Shown here piece after piece: positions 1-8,253 of a stretch of DNA of 64,000 bases. The stretch is taken from assembly GCF_001074155.1 (NCBI RefSeq), contig NZ_JUUZ01000010.1:43962-107961 (forward strand), given 5' to 3'. The notes under the pieces are model-generated. The model had not been told where the DNA came from. It was given only the letters and a program-made list of their open reading frames with translations, and made no database searches. Position numbers and translations under genes: made by a program. The DNA is from Streptococcus pseudopneumoniae. GTDB lineage: Bacteria; Bacillota; Bacilli; Lactobacillales; Streptococcaceae. Each line of letters starts with the position of its first letter. The stretch's first letter is position 1.

Positions 1-557
1 TTGATGATACTCCAACGGAGGTTGAATTCCAGCTTTTTAACTCTTTTGCAAAAACCTATCGTGGACACGGGACAGACCTTGCCCTTGTAGCTGGTATTTT
101 GGGAATGGATACGGATGATCCTGAAATTCCAAATAGTTTAGAAATTGCTCATAAGCGTGGCATTAAAATCGTGTGGACCATCCAAAAGGACAGTAATGCT
201 CCCCACCCAAATACCACGAAAATCACTGTTAAGAACGATCGTAAGACTATCAGCGTAACAGGAATTTCAATCGGCGGTGGAAATATCCAGGTAACAGAAT
301 TAAATGGTTTTGCCGTATCTCTCAACATGAACACCCCTACCATCATCATCGTCCATCAGGATGTTCCAGGTATGATTGCTCATGTGACAGAAGCTCTTTC
401 TCGCTTTGGCATCAACATCGCCCAAATGAATGTAACTCGAGAAAAAGCTGGCGAGAAAGCCATCATGATTATTGAAGTTGATAGTCGCAACTGTGAAGAA
501 TCTATCGAAGAGATTCGGAAAATTCCTCATTTGCACAACGTCAATTTCTTTCAATAG
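1..557 (+). CDS. sdaAB: L-serine dehydratase, iron-sulfur type, beta subunit (5' partial)
   Basis: This is the C-terminal part of the beta subunit of the two-subunit [4Fe-4S] L-serine dehydratase, which deaminates serine to pyruvate and ammonia in the cytoplasm. The reading frame is open from base 3, so the true start lies off the window; 184 residues are visible and roughly 35-40 are missing. The segment FAKTYRGHGTDLALVAGI is typical of the family. The last ~70 residues (TPTIIIVHQDVPGMIAHVTE onward) form an ACT domain, the usual small-molecule-binding module of this subunit. The stop is 8 bases before the alpha-subunit start, with AGGAG between, so the two are co-transcribed. Confidence 0.95.
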   Translation, partial: DDTPTEVEFQLFNSFAKTYRGHGTDLALVAGILGMDTDDPEIPNSLEIAHKRGIKIVWTIQKDSNAPHPNTTKITVKNDRKTISVTGISIGGGNIQVTELNGFAVSLNMNTPTIIIVHQDVPGMIAHVTEALSRFGINIAQMNVTREKAGEKAIMIIEVDSRNCEESIEEIRKIPHLHNVNFFQ

Positions 558-565
558 GAGAAAAT

Positions 566-1438
566 ATGTTTTACTCTATCAAAGAATTAGTCGAACAAGC
601 CGAACTTGATTTCCAAGGAAATGTTGCTGAGCTCATGATTAGGACTGAGTTTGAGCTAACTGGTCGTGAGCAAGAAGAAGTTCTCCTCCTCATGGAACGT
701 AACCTCGAAGTCATGAAAGCTTCCGTCGAGCTTGGTCTCAGCGAAAAGAAATCTCGTAGCGGTTTGACAGGTGGTGACGCTGCCAAGCTAGATCATTACA
801 TCAAAAAAGGAAAGACCTTATCAGACTTCACTGTCTTGTCTGCCGCCCGTAACGCCATTGCCGTTAATGAGCACAATGCCAAGATGGGCCTTGTTTGTGC
901 GACACCAACCGCAGGTAGCGCAGGATGTCTTCCTGCAGTTCTCACATCTGCTATTCAAAAGTTAGATTTAACGCATGAACAACAGCTTGATTTCCTCTTT
1001 GCGGCAGGTGCTTTTGGGCTCGTCATTGCTAACAATTCCTCTATCTCGGGAGCCGAAGGAGGCTGTCAAGCCGAAGTTGGATCTGCCTCTGCCATGAGCG
1101 CTGCTGCCCTAACTCTAGCTGCAGGCGGGACTCCTTACCAAGCGAGTCAGGCTATCGCCTTCGTTATCAAAAATATGCTCGGTCTTATCTGCGATCCCGT
1201 TGCAGGTTTAGTTGAAGTACCATGTGTTAAGCGGAACGCCATGGGAGCAAGCTTCGCCTTCATCGCAGCTGATATGGCTCTAGCTGGTATCGAATCAAAA
1301 ATCCCAGTTGATGAAGTGATTGATGCCATGTACCAAGTGGGCTCTAGCCTTCCAACTGCCTTTCGTGAAACTGCTGAAGGTGGTCTCGCAGCCACACCAA
1401 CAGGCCGTCGCCTTCAAAAAGAAATCTTCGGCGAATAA
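566..1438 (+). CDS. sdaAA: L-serine dehydratase, iron-sulfur type, alpha subunit
   Basis: Catalytic subunit of the Fe-S L-serine dehydratase, 290 residues, a normal length for the separate alpha chain. Cysteines that can ligate the cluster are visible in conserved settings: C111 and C121 (LVCATPTAGSAGC), C167 (GAEGGCQAEVGSA), C209 (GLICDPVAGLVEVPC) and C220. Which three bind iron is family knowledge not tested here. It follows the beta subunit with an AGGAG site and is followed after 23 bases by a HAD phosphatase read in the same direction. The pair probably supplies pyruvate and clears serine. Confidence 0.95.
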   Translation: MFYSIKELVEQAELDFQGNVAELMIRTEFELTGREQEEVLLLMERNLEVMKASVELGLSEKKSRSGLTGGDAAKLDHYIKKGKTLSDFTVLSAARNAIAVNEHNAKMGLVCATPTAGSAGCLPAVLTSAIQKLDLTHEQQLDFLFAAGAFGLVIANNSSISGAEGGCQAEVGSASAMSAAALTLAAGGTPYQASQAIAFVIKNMLGLICDPVAGLVEVPCVKRNAMGASFAFIAADMALAGIESKIPVDEVIDAMYQVGSSLPTAFRETAEGGLAATPTGRRLQKEIFGE

Positions 1439-1461
1439 TTTCAAGATTACTAGGAGAATCA

Positions 1462-2091
1462 ATGTCATCCTTATCAGCCATCTTTTTTGATCTAGATGGA
1501 ACCATTGTGGACAGCTCTATCGGTATTCACAATGGTTTCACCTATACTTTTGAACAACTGGGAGTCCCTAGTCCAGATGCAAAAACCATCCGTGGTTTTA
1601 TGGGACCACCTTTGGAAACTAGTTTCGCTAGTTGCTTACCAACTGAGCAGATTGAGCTAGCTATCCAGCTTTATCGTTCCTACTATAAGGAAAAAGGAGT
1701 CTACGAAGCTCAGCTCTTCCCACAAATCAAGGAACTACTCACTGAACTAGCTCAACAATATCCTCTCTATATCACGACAACAAAAAATACTCCGACAGCA
1801 GTCCATATGACAGCTAATTTTGAAATCGATCATTTCTTTGACGGCATCTATGGTTCAAGTCCTCAAGCAGTGCACAAGGCAGACGTCATTCGTCAAGCTT
1901 TGGCAACTCATAACTTGGACCCAGAAAAAGTGGTCCTTATCGGAGATACTAAATTTGATATGATTGGCGCCCAAGAAACTGGCATTAAAAAACTAGCGGT
2001 TACTTGGGGATTTGGTGACGAGAAGGACCTCATGACCTATCAACCTGACTGGGTCGCACATCAACCAGCAGACATTTTACGTCAACTATAA
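1462..2091 (+). CDS. HAD-superfamily phosphatase (Gph/PpaX-like)
   Basis: A 209-residue haloacid dehalogenase-type hydrolase. Motif I is FFDLDGTIVDS with the nucleophile D10 and acid D12; motif III/IV is GDTKFDMIGA with D162 and D166. The alpha-helical cap lies between about residues 15 and 85. The closest general group is phosphoglycolate phosphatase/pyrophosphatase-like HAD enzymes, but the substrate cannot be read from sequence. It is 23 bases downstream of sdaAA with a GGAGAAT ribosome site, so it is probably the last gene of the serine dehydratase transcript, ending at the terminator just downstream. Confidence 0.85.
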   Translation: MSSLSAIFFDLDGTIVDSSIGIHNGFTYTFEQLGVPSPDAKTIRGFMGPPLETSFASCLPTEQIELAIQLYRSYYKEKGVYEAQLFPQIKELLTELAQQYPLYITTTKNTPTAVHMTANFEIDHFFDGIYGSSPQAVHKADVIRQALATHNLDPEKVVLIGDTKFDMIGAQETGIKKLAVTWGFGDEKDLMTYQPDWVAHQPADILRQL

Positions 2092-2104
2092 TTGAAATCC
2101 TAAA

Positions 2105-2138
2105 CAAAAAACACTCCAATTAAATTGAAGTGTTTTTT
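2105..2138 (+). terminator. Rho-independent terminator after the HAD gene
   Basis: An imperfect A/T-flanked stem (AAAAACACTCCAATT pairing with AATTGAAGTGTTTTT) ends in TTTTTT, 14 bases after the HAD stop codon. Its A-rich left side lets it also work for the opposite-strand DUF805 genes. Confidence 0.8.
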
Positions 2139-2171
2139 AATTTGTGCTTGCTTTGATCTGTCATTTATTAG

Positions 2172-2531
2172 TTAGTTAGTTACTTCCTTGGTTGGCATTG
2201 CCAGCAGGACTAAAAGAATAAATCCTCCCATTGGAGCGAAAGCGAGAAAAATGAAGGCCCAGTGAAAGCCTGCGTCACGTAAACGACGAATTCTTAGAGC
2301 GATACTCGGTATGAATATCACTAAATAAAAAATGATATAAAAACTCAGAATTCCCACACTTGCGATAGGGTCTGCTACTTCTTCTTCAGTGAAGACAGCC
2401 TGAAAATAGGTAATATAAAGAGGAATGGATAAAACACTGTTCATTATCCAAACCCACCAAAAATCCGGACGCGTTGAACGGCCTGTGAAATCTAAAAACC
2501 CTTTAAAGAAATTTTTATAAGCGTTAATCAT
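2172..2531 (-). CDS. DUF805 membrane protein, copy C
   Basis: A 119-residue protein with about four hydrophobic segments, belonging to the DUF805 family of small inner-membrane proteins of unknown function. Family hallmarks are GRSTRPDFWWVW near the N-terminus and RRLRDAGFHWAFIF in the C-terminal half. The start was set at MINAYKNFFKGF because all three neighbouring paralogs begin this way and each has GGAGTA 6-9 bases upstream; an in-frame upstream ATG would add 11 unrelated residues. It ends in PTKEVTN, lacking the acidic tail of copy B. It is the last of three tandem copies. Confidence 0.85.
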   Translation of the reverse strand: MINAYKNFFKGFLDFTGRSTRPDFWWVWIMNSVLSIPLYITYFQAVFTEEEVADPIASVGILSFYIIFYLVIFIPSIALRIRRLRDAGFHWAFIFLAFAPMGGFILLVLLAMPTKEVTN

Positions 2532-2605
2532 AGGATACTCCGTATTAGATCTTAAACAAGGCATGAGAACTACTAGACAAGATTCAACCGTAAAACCGAA
2601 ATCTT

Positions 2606-3070
2606 TTAGTTCTTATCTGATTCTTCGAACGGTGTCACCTCGATGACTTCTTCGACATTAACTGCCTGAGGTTCACTATAGTTTACCACTTCAGTTTCTT
2701 TTGTCGGCATAGCATGTAAAATCAAAAGGGCAATCCCTCCCATAGGGACGAAGCGAAGGAAGATAAAGGCCCAGTGGAATCCGGCATCACGCAAACGGCG
2801 AACTGATAAAGCTAAAGTCGGTACCAAGATTGCTAGGTAGAAAATTGCATAAATAATGACAACTAAACCCAAAACCATAAAAGTAGCTTCGCTCACTGAA
2901 TCGTCTACTGAAGCCATCACGGCACTAAGAAATACAGTGTAGAAATAGATAATCCAGAAAGGAATAGAAAGGATAAAGTTTCCTAACCAAACCCACCAGT
3001 AATCTGAGCGCGTTGAACGTCCAGTGAACTCTGCATAATTCTTAAAAAAATTCTTATACGCGTTAATCAT
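2606..3070 (-). CDS. DUF805 membrane protein, copy B
   Basis: A 154-residue paralog of its two neighbours, with four predicted membrane segments, GRSTRSDYWWVW and VRRLRDAGFHWAFIF motifs. It differs by a C-terminal extension of about 30 residues rich in Glu and Val (ETEVVNYSEPQAVNVEEVIE) that would face the cytoplasm or outside as a soluble tail. The start has GGGAGTATCTC upstream. A 172-base gap separates it from copy A and contains an inverted repeat and a TATAAT, so it may have its own promoter. The function of DUF805 proteins is not known. Confidence 0.85.
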   Translation of the reverse strand: MINAYKNFFKNYAEFTGRSTRSDYWWVWLGNFILSIPFWIIYFYTVFLSAVMASVDDSVSEATFMVLGLVVIIYAIFYLAILVPTLALSVRRLRDAGFHWAFIFLRFVPMGGIALLILHAMPTKETEVVNYSEPQAVNVEEVIEVTPFEESDKN

Positions 3071-3116
3071 GAGATACTCCCAATTTTTATTTTACTAGTA
3101 GATACTCGAGTTTACA

Positions 3117-3156
3117 ATTATAGAACACTCCCAAATCCAACTAGAGACTTGGGAGT
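3117..3156 (-). promoter_or_regulatory. Candidate promoter with overlapping inverted repeat before DUF805 copy B
   Basis: On the minus strand TATAAT (3122-3117) lies 47 bases before the start codon. An inverted repeat ACTCCCAA-N14-TTGGGAGT (3127-3156) covers the expected -35 region, where no good -35 hexamer is seen. It could be an operator, or a terminator-like hairpin left after copy A, although no T-run follows. Confidence 0.4.
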
Positions 3157-3242
3157 ATTGGTAAATTGTCCAACAAGACTCAAGAAGCCCGATTCAAGAT
3201 TGAATTTTCTTCGTTCTTGTATCTTTCTTCAGACAGTTGAAC

Positions 3243-3599
3243 TTATAATGTTTCCTTTGTTGGCATAGCAAAAAGTACTAGAAGAACAATACTACCCAGT
3301 GGAACGAATAAAATAAAGATCAATGCCCAGTGGAAACCAGCATCACGAAGGCGACGTACCATCAAAGCAAGTGACGGCAAGAAAAGTGCTAGGCCAAAAA
3401 TAAAATAAATAATAGCGATAAAGCCCAAAGTTATAAGAGCACCCTCGTTTCGCGAGTTAGCCAGAGCATTTCCGTATGTTAAGAAGAAAGGAATATAAAG
3501 AATAAAATTCCCAAGGCAAACCCACCAATAGTCGGAACGTGTTGAACGACCTGCAAAATCTACATATCCTTTAAAAAAATTCTTATAAGCGTTAATCAT
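3243..3599 (-). CDS. DUF805 membrane protein, copy A
   Basis: A 118-residue DUF805 paralog with four predicted membrane helices, beginning MINAYKNFFKGYVDFAGRST. It keeps SDYWWV and MVRRLRDAGFHWALIF. It is the first transcribed of three tandem copies, preceded by TAGGGAGTAACTT at the start and by a well-formed promoter. The near-identical N-termini and the shared RRLRDAGFHWA block across the three copies suggest local duplication followed by divergence of the loop between the membrane segments. Role unknown. Confidence 0.85.
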   Translation of the reverse strand: MINAYKNFFKGYVDFAGRSTRSDYWWVCLGNFILYIPFFLTYGNALANSRNEGALITLGFIAIIYFIFGLALFLPSLALMVRRLRDAGFHWALIFILFVPLGSIVLLVLFAMPTKETL

Positions 3600-3628
3600 A
3601 AGTTACTCCCTAATTTTTTATTTACTAT

Positions 3629-3657
3629 AGTTTACCATATCTGTTCAATAATAACAA
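3629..3657 (-). promoter_or_regulatory. Promoter of the DUF805 cluster
   Basis: Minus-strand -35 TTGTTA (3657-3652), 17-base spacer, -10 TAAACT (3634-3629), with TGG just before the -10. The start codon of copy A is 30 bases downstream. Confidence 0.6.
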
Positions 3658-3760
3658 GTTTGTTCAAAAAACTCTGAAAGTCTCTCGAAATCTAGAAAAA
3701 AAAAAGATACTATCCGCTCTTTCTCATAAACAGAAGTTACAGATAATATCTCATCTATAT

Positions 3761-5611
3761 TTAGTCAACGTGTGTTGTTTCATTAGCAAAAGCTATGATT
3801 GCTCTCTTCAATTCAGAGCCTTGCAAGATACGGAATTCTTCAATCTTTTGATTGATCATTTCAAGAGGCATTACATTTACCTTACCAACAAAGATTTTGT
3901 CCATTACTTGATTGTCTACTAGTTCGGTTGAGACAAGTAATTCCTCGTATAGTTTTTCACCTGGACGGATCCCTACTTCTACGATTGGAATTTCATTTTC
4001 AGTATGACCACTGAGTAGAACCATTTTCTTAGCCAAGTCGTAAATGCGTACAGGTTTACCCATATCAAGGATAAAGACTTCCCCATCCTTGGCATAAGCA
4101 CCCGCATGAATCACCAAACGACTAGCTTCTGGAATGGTCATGAAGTAACGAGTCATGCGGAAGTCTGTCACCGTTACAGGTCCGCCTTCAGCAATCTGAC
4201 GTTCAAAGACAGGAATCACACTACCACGACTACCAAGTACATTACCGAAACGAACCGCACAGTAGGTTGATTGGCTACGTTGATTAAATCCAGTCACAAT
4301 CAACTCAGCAACACGTTTTGTTGCTCCCATTACGTTTGGTGGATTAACAGCCTTATCTGTCGAAATCATGACCATTTTTGGAACTCTAGCAGCGTCAACT
4401 GCTCTGGCAACATTATAGGTTCCAAGGATATTGTTCTTGAAGGCTTCTTTGGGATTGCGTTCCATCATCGGAACATGTTTATGGGCTGCAGCATGGTAAA
4501 CAATCGCTGGTTCGTACTGTTCAAAAACTTGAAGCAAACGATCGTAATCTTGAATATCAGCAATGACAGGAACAAAATCAATTTCCTGGAACTTGCGAAT
4601 TAATTCATGGTAAATCAGATAAATAGAGTTTTCTCCATGACCGAGCAGAATGACACGTTCAGGATTGAAACGACTAACCTGACGACAGATTTCTGAACCG
4701 ATTGATCCTCCAGCACCGGTCACCAAGATGGTTTTTCCAGTGATTTCAGAACCCAGACGTGATTCATCAAGCTGAATCTCCTTACGTCCTAAAAGGTCTG
4801 TAATATCGATTTTCTGGAAACTACCCGCTTGAAGTTGGATTCCTTGCACAACTGACTCAATCATCGGCATCTTATAGCATTTTACACCGATATGGTTACA
4901 CATTTGAAGGATTCGCTCATATTCAGATGGATCTAGTGACGGAATCGCAACGATAACTTTTTCAACTCTATAGCGTTTAGCCAATTCTGGTAGGTCATCA
5001 TAAGAACCCAAAACTGGGATTTTCCCAAGCTTTTGTCCCTTTTTCTTTTCATCATTATCCAAAATCCCAACCAGTTCAAGGTCACTGGTAGGATGTTGGT
5101 AGCTGTCCATAAAGAGCGCACCACCATCACCTGCACCAATCAAGAAGGTACGGCGGTGTTCTCCTTCGCCATTTCCCTTTCTACGTCTTGAGTAAATCAA
5201 CTGCCAGGTGATACGAGGAAGGAGAATCAAGAAGGTAGTTAATAGGATAAAGAGTACGATAAAGCGGACAGAAAAGAGCGGCAAGAAAGCATAGCAGATA
5301 ACATAAGATAAAACACTACTGATAGTCACTCCGAAGAAAATCTTCATGAAATCTGTTATTTTGCTATATCGACTAATACTAGCATTCAACCCCCAGAATC
5401 CAATCATCAGTTGGTAGAAAAGGAAGGTTAGACCTGTGTAAATGACATAGTCTACCGGGGCTGGATTAATCAAGCCATAAAATAGAATATAGGAAACAAT
5501 AATTGATAAGACCATACTGGCAATATCAAAAAATCCCCAAAATATTTGTTTCTGTTGTTTATTTAATACTTCAACCAGATCAATTACGTAATCTGTTATT
5601 TTTTTATTCAT
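3761..5611 (-). CDS. Membrane-anchored nucleotide-sugar 4,6-dehydratase/epimerase (CapD/PglF type)
   Basis: A 616-residue polysaccharide biosynthesis protein. Four membrane segments occupy about residues 25-138. A first Rossmann-like CoA-binding domain follows (FLIGAGDGGAL, ~155-250), then the catalytic short-chain dehydrogenase domain from ~293. This has the NAD-binding TGAGGSIGSE (298-307), HAAAHKHVPMMERNP (373-387) and STDKAVNPPNVMGATKR (417-433), where the M-G-A-T-K segment replaces the usual YxxxK, as in the membrane UDP-GlcNAc 4,6-dehydratases. It would act on UDP-GlcNAc or a similar sugar for a glycan or glycoprotein. It follows the GT2 gene by 78 bases on the same strand. The product sugar cannot be fixed from sequence. 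Confidence 0.9.
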   Translation of the reverse strand: MNKKITDYVIDLVEVLNKQQKQIFWGFFDIASMVLSIIVSYILFYGLINPAPVDYVIYTGLTFLFYQLMIGFWGLNASISRYSKITDFMKIFFGVTISSVLSYVICYAFLPLFSVRFIVLFILLTTFLILLPRITWQLIYSRRRKGNGEGEHRRTFLIGAGDGGALFMDSYQHPTSDLELVGILDNDEKKKGQKLGKIPVLGSYDDLPELAKRYRVEKVIVAIPSLDPSEYERILQMCNHIGVKCYKMPMIESVVQGIQLQAGSFQKIDITDLLGRKEIQLDESRLGSEITGKTILVTGAGGSIGSEICRQVSRFNPERVILLGHGENSIYLIYHELIRKFQEIDFVPVIADIQDYDRLLQVFEQYEPAIVYHAAAHKHVPMMERNPKEAFKNNILGTYNVARAVDAARVPKMVMISTDKAVNPPNVMGATKRVAELIVTGFNQRSQSTYCAVRFGNVLGSRGSVIPVFERQIAEGGPVTVTDFRMTRYFMTIPEASRLVIHAGAYAKDGEVFILDMGKPVRIYDLAKKMVLLSGHTENEIPIVEVGIRPGEKLYEELLVSTELVDNQVMDKIFVGKVNVMPLEMINQKIEEFRILQGSELKRAIIAFANETTHVD

Positions 5612-5689
5612 GTGAATGGTATCCTCCTACACAGAATCACATTTTCTAGCAGTAATAAGATATAGTTTTAAAATCCTATCAGCTAGACA

Positions 5690-6520
5690 TTACTTGCTTT
5701 TTCTTAGAAGTTTCAAAAATATAAACTGTCGCACAAATCCTGGACATAGGGCAACGACAACTTGGATTAAAACACTTTTCAGATATTCGCCATAAGAAAT
5801 CTGTCCTCGAGCGTGCATTCTTTGACGTGCTTGGCGATAGAGTTTGAGGTAGCGAAGACCTCCACGGCGTTCAAACATCCCCGCTCCCACGCGCACCTTA
5901 CATAGAATTTGATCCACATTTCCAGTTCGAGCTCCAGCACTAATCATATTGAGCCAGAGAAGATCATCTTCCATATAAAGACCGTCCTCGTAGTTACCAG
6001 CCTTTAGCACCATTTCTTTTTTGAACATAACAGTCATATGATTAAAGGCACTTCTCATACGTTGGTAGACAATGATATCCTCATGCTTAGTCGGTACACG
6101 ACGGTAAGACACAATCTCGTCAGGTTGGTCGATAAACTCTGCGATATGACCACCTAGCAGGTCCAAGTTTTCTTTTTCCATCAATTCGAACTGTTGTTCG
6201 AAACGGTCTTCAACAGCAATATCATCTGTATCCATACGAGCAATGACGTTATATTGGCACTGTAAGACACCGTACTGAAGCGCTAAACCTAAGCCACGAT
6301 TTTGCTCAAGTGGGCAACGTTTGATTGGAATACTTGACTGTGCTTCCAATTTCTCCAAAACTTGATACAGTTCAGGTGTCAGCGGACCATCTTCGACGAT
6401 TACCACTTCGCTAGGTTTGAGCGTTTGATGTAAGATACTCTCTACTGCCTCTTCTAGAAAGGCTGGATTTTCTTTAACATAGACTGACATCAGGACGCTA
6501 AATTTACGATTTTCAGACAC
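5690..6520 (-). CDS. Glycosyltransferase family 2
   Basis: A 276-residue GT-A fold glycosyltransferase. Visible motifs are the N-terminal nucleotide-binding strand SVLMSVYVKENPAFLEEAV, VIVEDGP (D44), and the metal-binding DTDD (97-100, in ARMDTDDIAVEDRFE). The region YMEDDLLWLNMI supplies the ED element seen near the acceptor site. There is no clear long membrane helix, although the C-terminus (SVLIQVVVALCPGFVRQFIFLKLL) is hydrophobic and may sit on the membrane. It is immediately upstream of the CapD-type dehydratase, so the two likely serve one glycan pathway outside a full capsule locus. Donor and acceptor are unknown. Confidence 0.88.
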   Translation of the reverse strand: MSENRKFSVLMSVYVKENPAFLEEAVESILHQTLKPSEVVIVEDGPLTPELYQVLEKLEAQSSIPIKRCPLEQNRGLGLALQYGVLQCQYNVIARMDTDDIAVEDRFEQQFELMEKENLDLLGGHIAEFIDQPDEIVSYRRVPTKHEDIIVYQRMRSAFNHMTVMFKKEMVLKAGNYEDGLYMEDDLLWLNMISAGARTGNVDQILCKVRVGAGMFERRGGLRYLKLYRQARQRMHARGQISYGEYLKSVLIQVVVALCPGFVRQFIFLKLLRKSK

Positions 6521-6737
6521 AGTAGTTCTCCAATGTATAGATTTTCTTTCACTATTTTATCACAATTTTTCAGACTTTCCTATTTTTATTTGAATCCCAG
6601 AAAAAACTAGTAAATATATTGTCCTTATTTTCTATGATTTCCTTTGGGAAAGTCGAGGATTACCTCACGTTAGCTTGACATCTTTAGGGAAAAAAATTAA
6701 AATAAGCTGTTATCAAAATCAGCTTATTGAGGTTCAC

Positions 6738-7904
6738 ATGAAAAAACGATCACTCTTTTTTATTCTAGGAATTATCTTAATCGGAGCGGTCTTAAGAGCT
6801 CCTTTCACAGCTTTACCGACTATTTTAGGTGATATTGCCCAAGGTTTAGGCGTGGAAGTTAGTTCACTTGGTGTTTTGACCAGTCTCCCTCTCTTGATGT
6901 TTGCCCTCTTCTCCTCTTTTGCGACTCGTTTAGCTCAAAAAATTGGACTCGAGCACCTTTTCACCTATAGTCTTATCGTATTGACCATAGGTTCAGTGAT
7001 TCGTATCTTTAATCTTCCTCTACTCTATCTAGGGACTTTACTCATCGGAGCAAGTATTGCGATCTTTAACGTGCTCCTTCCTAGCGCCATTCAGGCCAAT
7101 CACCCACAAAAGATTGGCTTTCTGACAACCATCTATGTGACCTCTATGGGGATTACAACGGCTCTTGCCTCCTATCTCTCTGTACCCATTACTCAAGTAA
7201 GCTCTTGGAAAGGCTTGATTCTCTGTTTATCCTTGGTCTGCCTACTAACTTTAGTTGCCTGGTTCCCCAATCATCGTCACAATCATTTTCTAAAAGGAAG
7301 TGAGAAAAAACAAAAGAAAGAGAATATCTTAAAAAACAAGGAAGTTTGGGCTATTATTGTATTCGGTGGACTTCAGTCCTTACTCTTCTATACCAGTATG
7401 ACCTGGTTACCTACCATGGCAATCAGTGCTGGCTTATCTCACACAGATGCCGGTCTTTTAGCTTCGATCTTTTCTCTAACTAGTATCCCCTTCTCTATGA
7501 CTATTCCAAGTTTAACGACTCGTTTGTCCAATCGTCACCGTCAAATCATGCTGACAGTCATCTCTATCGCTGGATTGCTTGGAATTGCCATGCTCTTATA
7601 CCCGAGCAATAGTTTCCTCTACTGGTTAGTAGCGCATCTCTTGATTGGTACTGCCTGTAGCGCTCTTTTCCCTTATCTCATGGTTTGCTTCTCCATCAAA
7701 ACAAGCTCGCCTGAAAAGACGGCCCAATTGTCTGGACTTGCCCAGACCGGAGGCTATATTTTGGCAGCCATCGGCCCAACCCTCTTTGGTTACAGCTTTG
7801 ACATCTTCCATTCCTGGGTCCCAGCTGTTATTACCCTCCTAGTCATTGATATCATCATGACGGTCGCCCTCTTTATGGTGGATAAATCGGATAAAATCCT
7901 CTAA
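6738..7904 (+). CDS. MFS transporter, CynX (cyanate/nitrate-like) subfamily
   Basis: A 388-residue major facilitator protein with about 12 hydrophobic segments and a charged central loop (NHRHNHFLKGSEKKQKKENILKN, near residue 195-220) dividing two six-helix halves. The N-terminal ILIGAVLRAPFTALPTILGDIA and the MTWLPTMAISAGLSHTDAGLLASIFSLTSIP block are typical of the CynX/YycB group. The start was placed at MKKRSLFF because GAGG lies 6 bases upstream; the longer in-frame ATG adds a non-hydrophobic leader without a ribosome site. The substrate is not predictable; family members move cyanate, nitroimidazoles or other small anions. Confidence 0.85.
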   Translation: MKKRSLFFILGIILIGAVLRAPFTALPTILGDIAQGLGVEVSSLGVLTSLPLLMFALFSSFATRLAQKIGLEHLFTYSLIVLTIGSVIRIFNLPLLYLGTLLIGASIAIFNVLLPSAIQANHPQKIGFLTTIYVTSMGITTALASYLSVPITQVSSWKGLILCLSLVCLLTLVAWFPNHRHNHFLKGSEKKQKKENILKNKEVWAIIVFGGLQSLLFYTSMTWLPTMAISAGLSHTDAGLLASIFSLTSIPFSMTIPSLTTRLSNRHRQIMLTVISIAGLLGIAMLLYPSNSFLYWLVAHLLIGTACSALFPYLMVCFSIKTSSPEKTAQLSGLAQTGGYILAAIGPTLFGYSFDIFHSWVPAVITLLVIDIIMTVALFMVDKSDKIL

Positions 7905-7945
7905 AAAGATTTTAGAATTTACCACAGATAAACACACTTTTCAAG

Positions 7946-7966
7946 CCAGACTGAGTCTGGTTTTTT
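7946..7966 (+). terminator. Rho-independent terminator after the MFS gene
   Basis: Short stem CCAGA-CTGAG-TCTGG followed by TTTTTT, 41 bases after the stop codon. Confidence 0.7.
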
Positions 7967-8031
7967 GGATCTTCACAACATTTTACAAAGTATAGATTTA
8001 CCAAGCATACTACTCTTACTATGCGCAAAAA

Positions 8032-8040
8032 TGATATAAT
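8032..8040 (+). promoter_or_regulatory. Extended -10 promoter for the LRR gene pair
   Basis: TGATATAAT is a perfect extended -10 (TGnTATAAT). No good -35 is seen, as is common for this promoter class in streptococci. It leaves a long 5' leader before 8254. Confidence 0.6.
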
Positions 8041-8253
8041 AAAGCTAGGAAAACTTCGGTTACAATTTTTTAGGAGTAGCACTGTTTGGGTACATAAAAG
8101 GTTATTACTTTCGGAATTGATAGTTGAAGCGATGCTAAAGTTGAAATTATAAACGTCTACATTCATAATTGTTTTAACACCATTAAGAAATTTTGATTAG
8201 ATAAAAAATCTCGATTAACCCAGGACCATCGAATCATATAAGGAGAAATTTGT

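Larger units (their letters stand above)
7905..8253. other. 349-base intergenic region before the LRR gene
   Basis: It holds a terminator for the MFS gene (7946-7966), an extended -10 promoter (8032-8040) and then a leader of about 210 bases before the start at 8254, with GGAG just upstream of that start. No conserved protein, riboswitch or tRNA-like fold was recognised in the leader. An opposite-strand reading frame of 84 codons covers it but lacks a ribosome site and any recognisable motif. Confidence 0.5.

Noticed and set aside
7912..8166. 84-codon minus-strand reading frame
   Set aside because: No ribosome site or family motif, and it covers a terminator and a plus-strand promoter; Cys/Asn/Phe-rich composition looks like chance.
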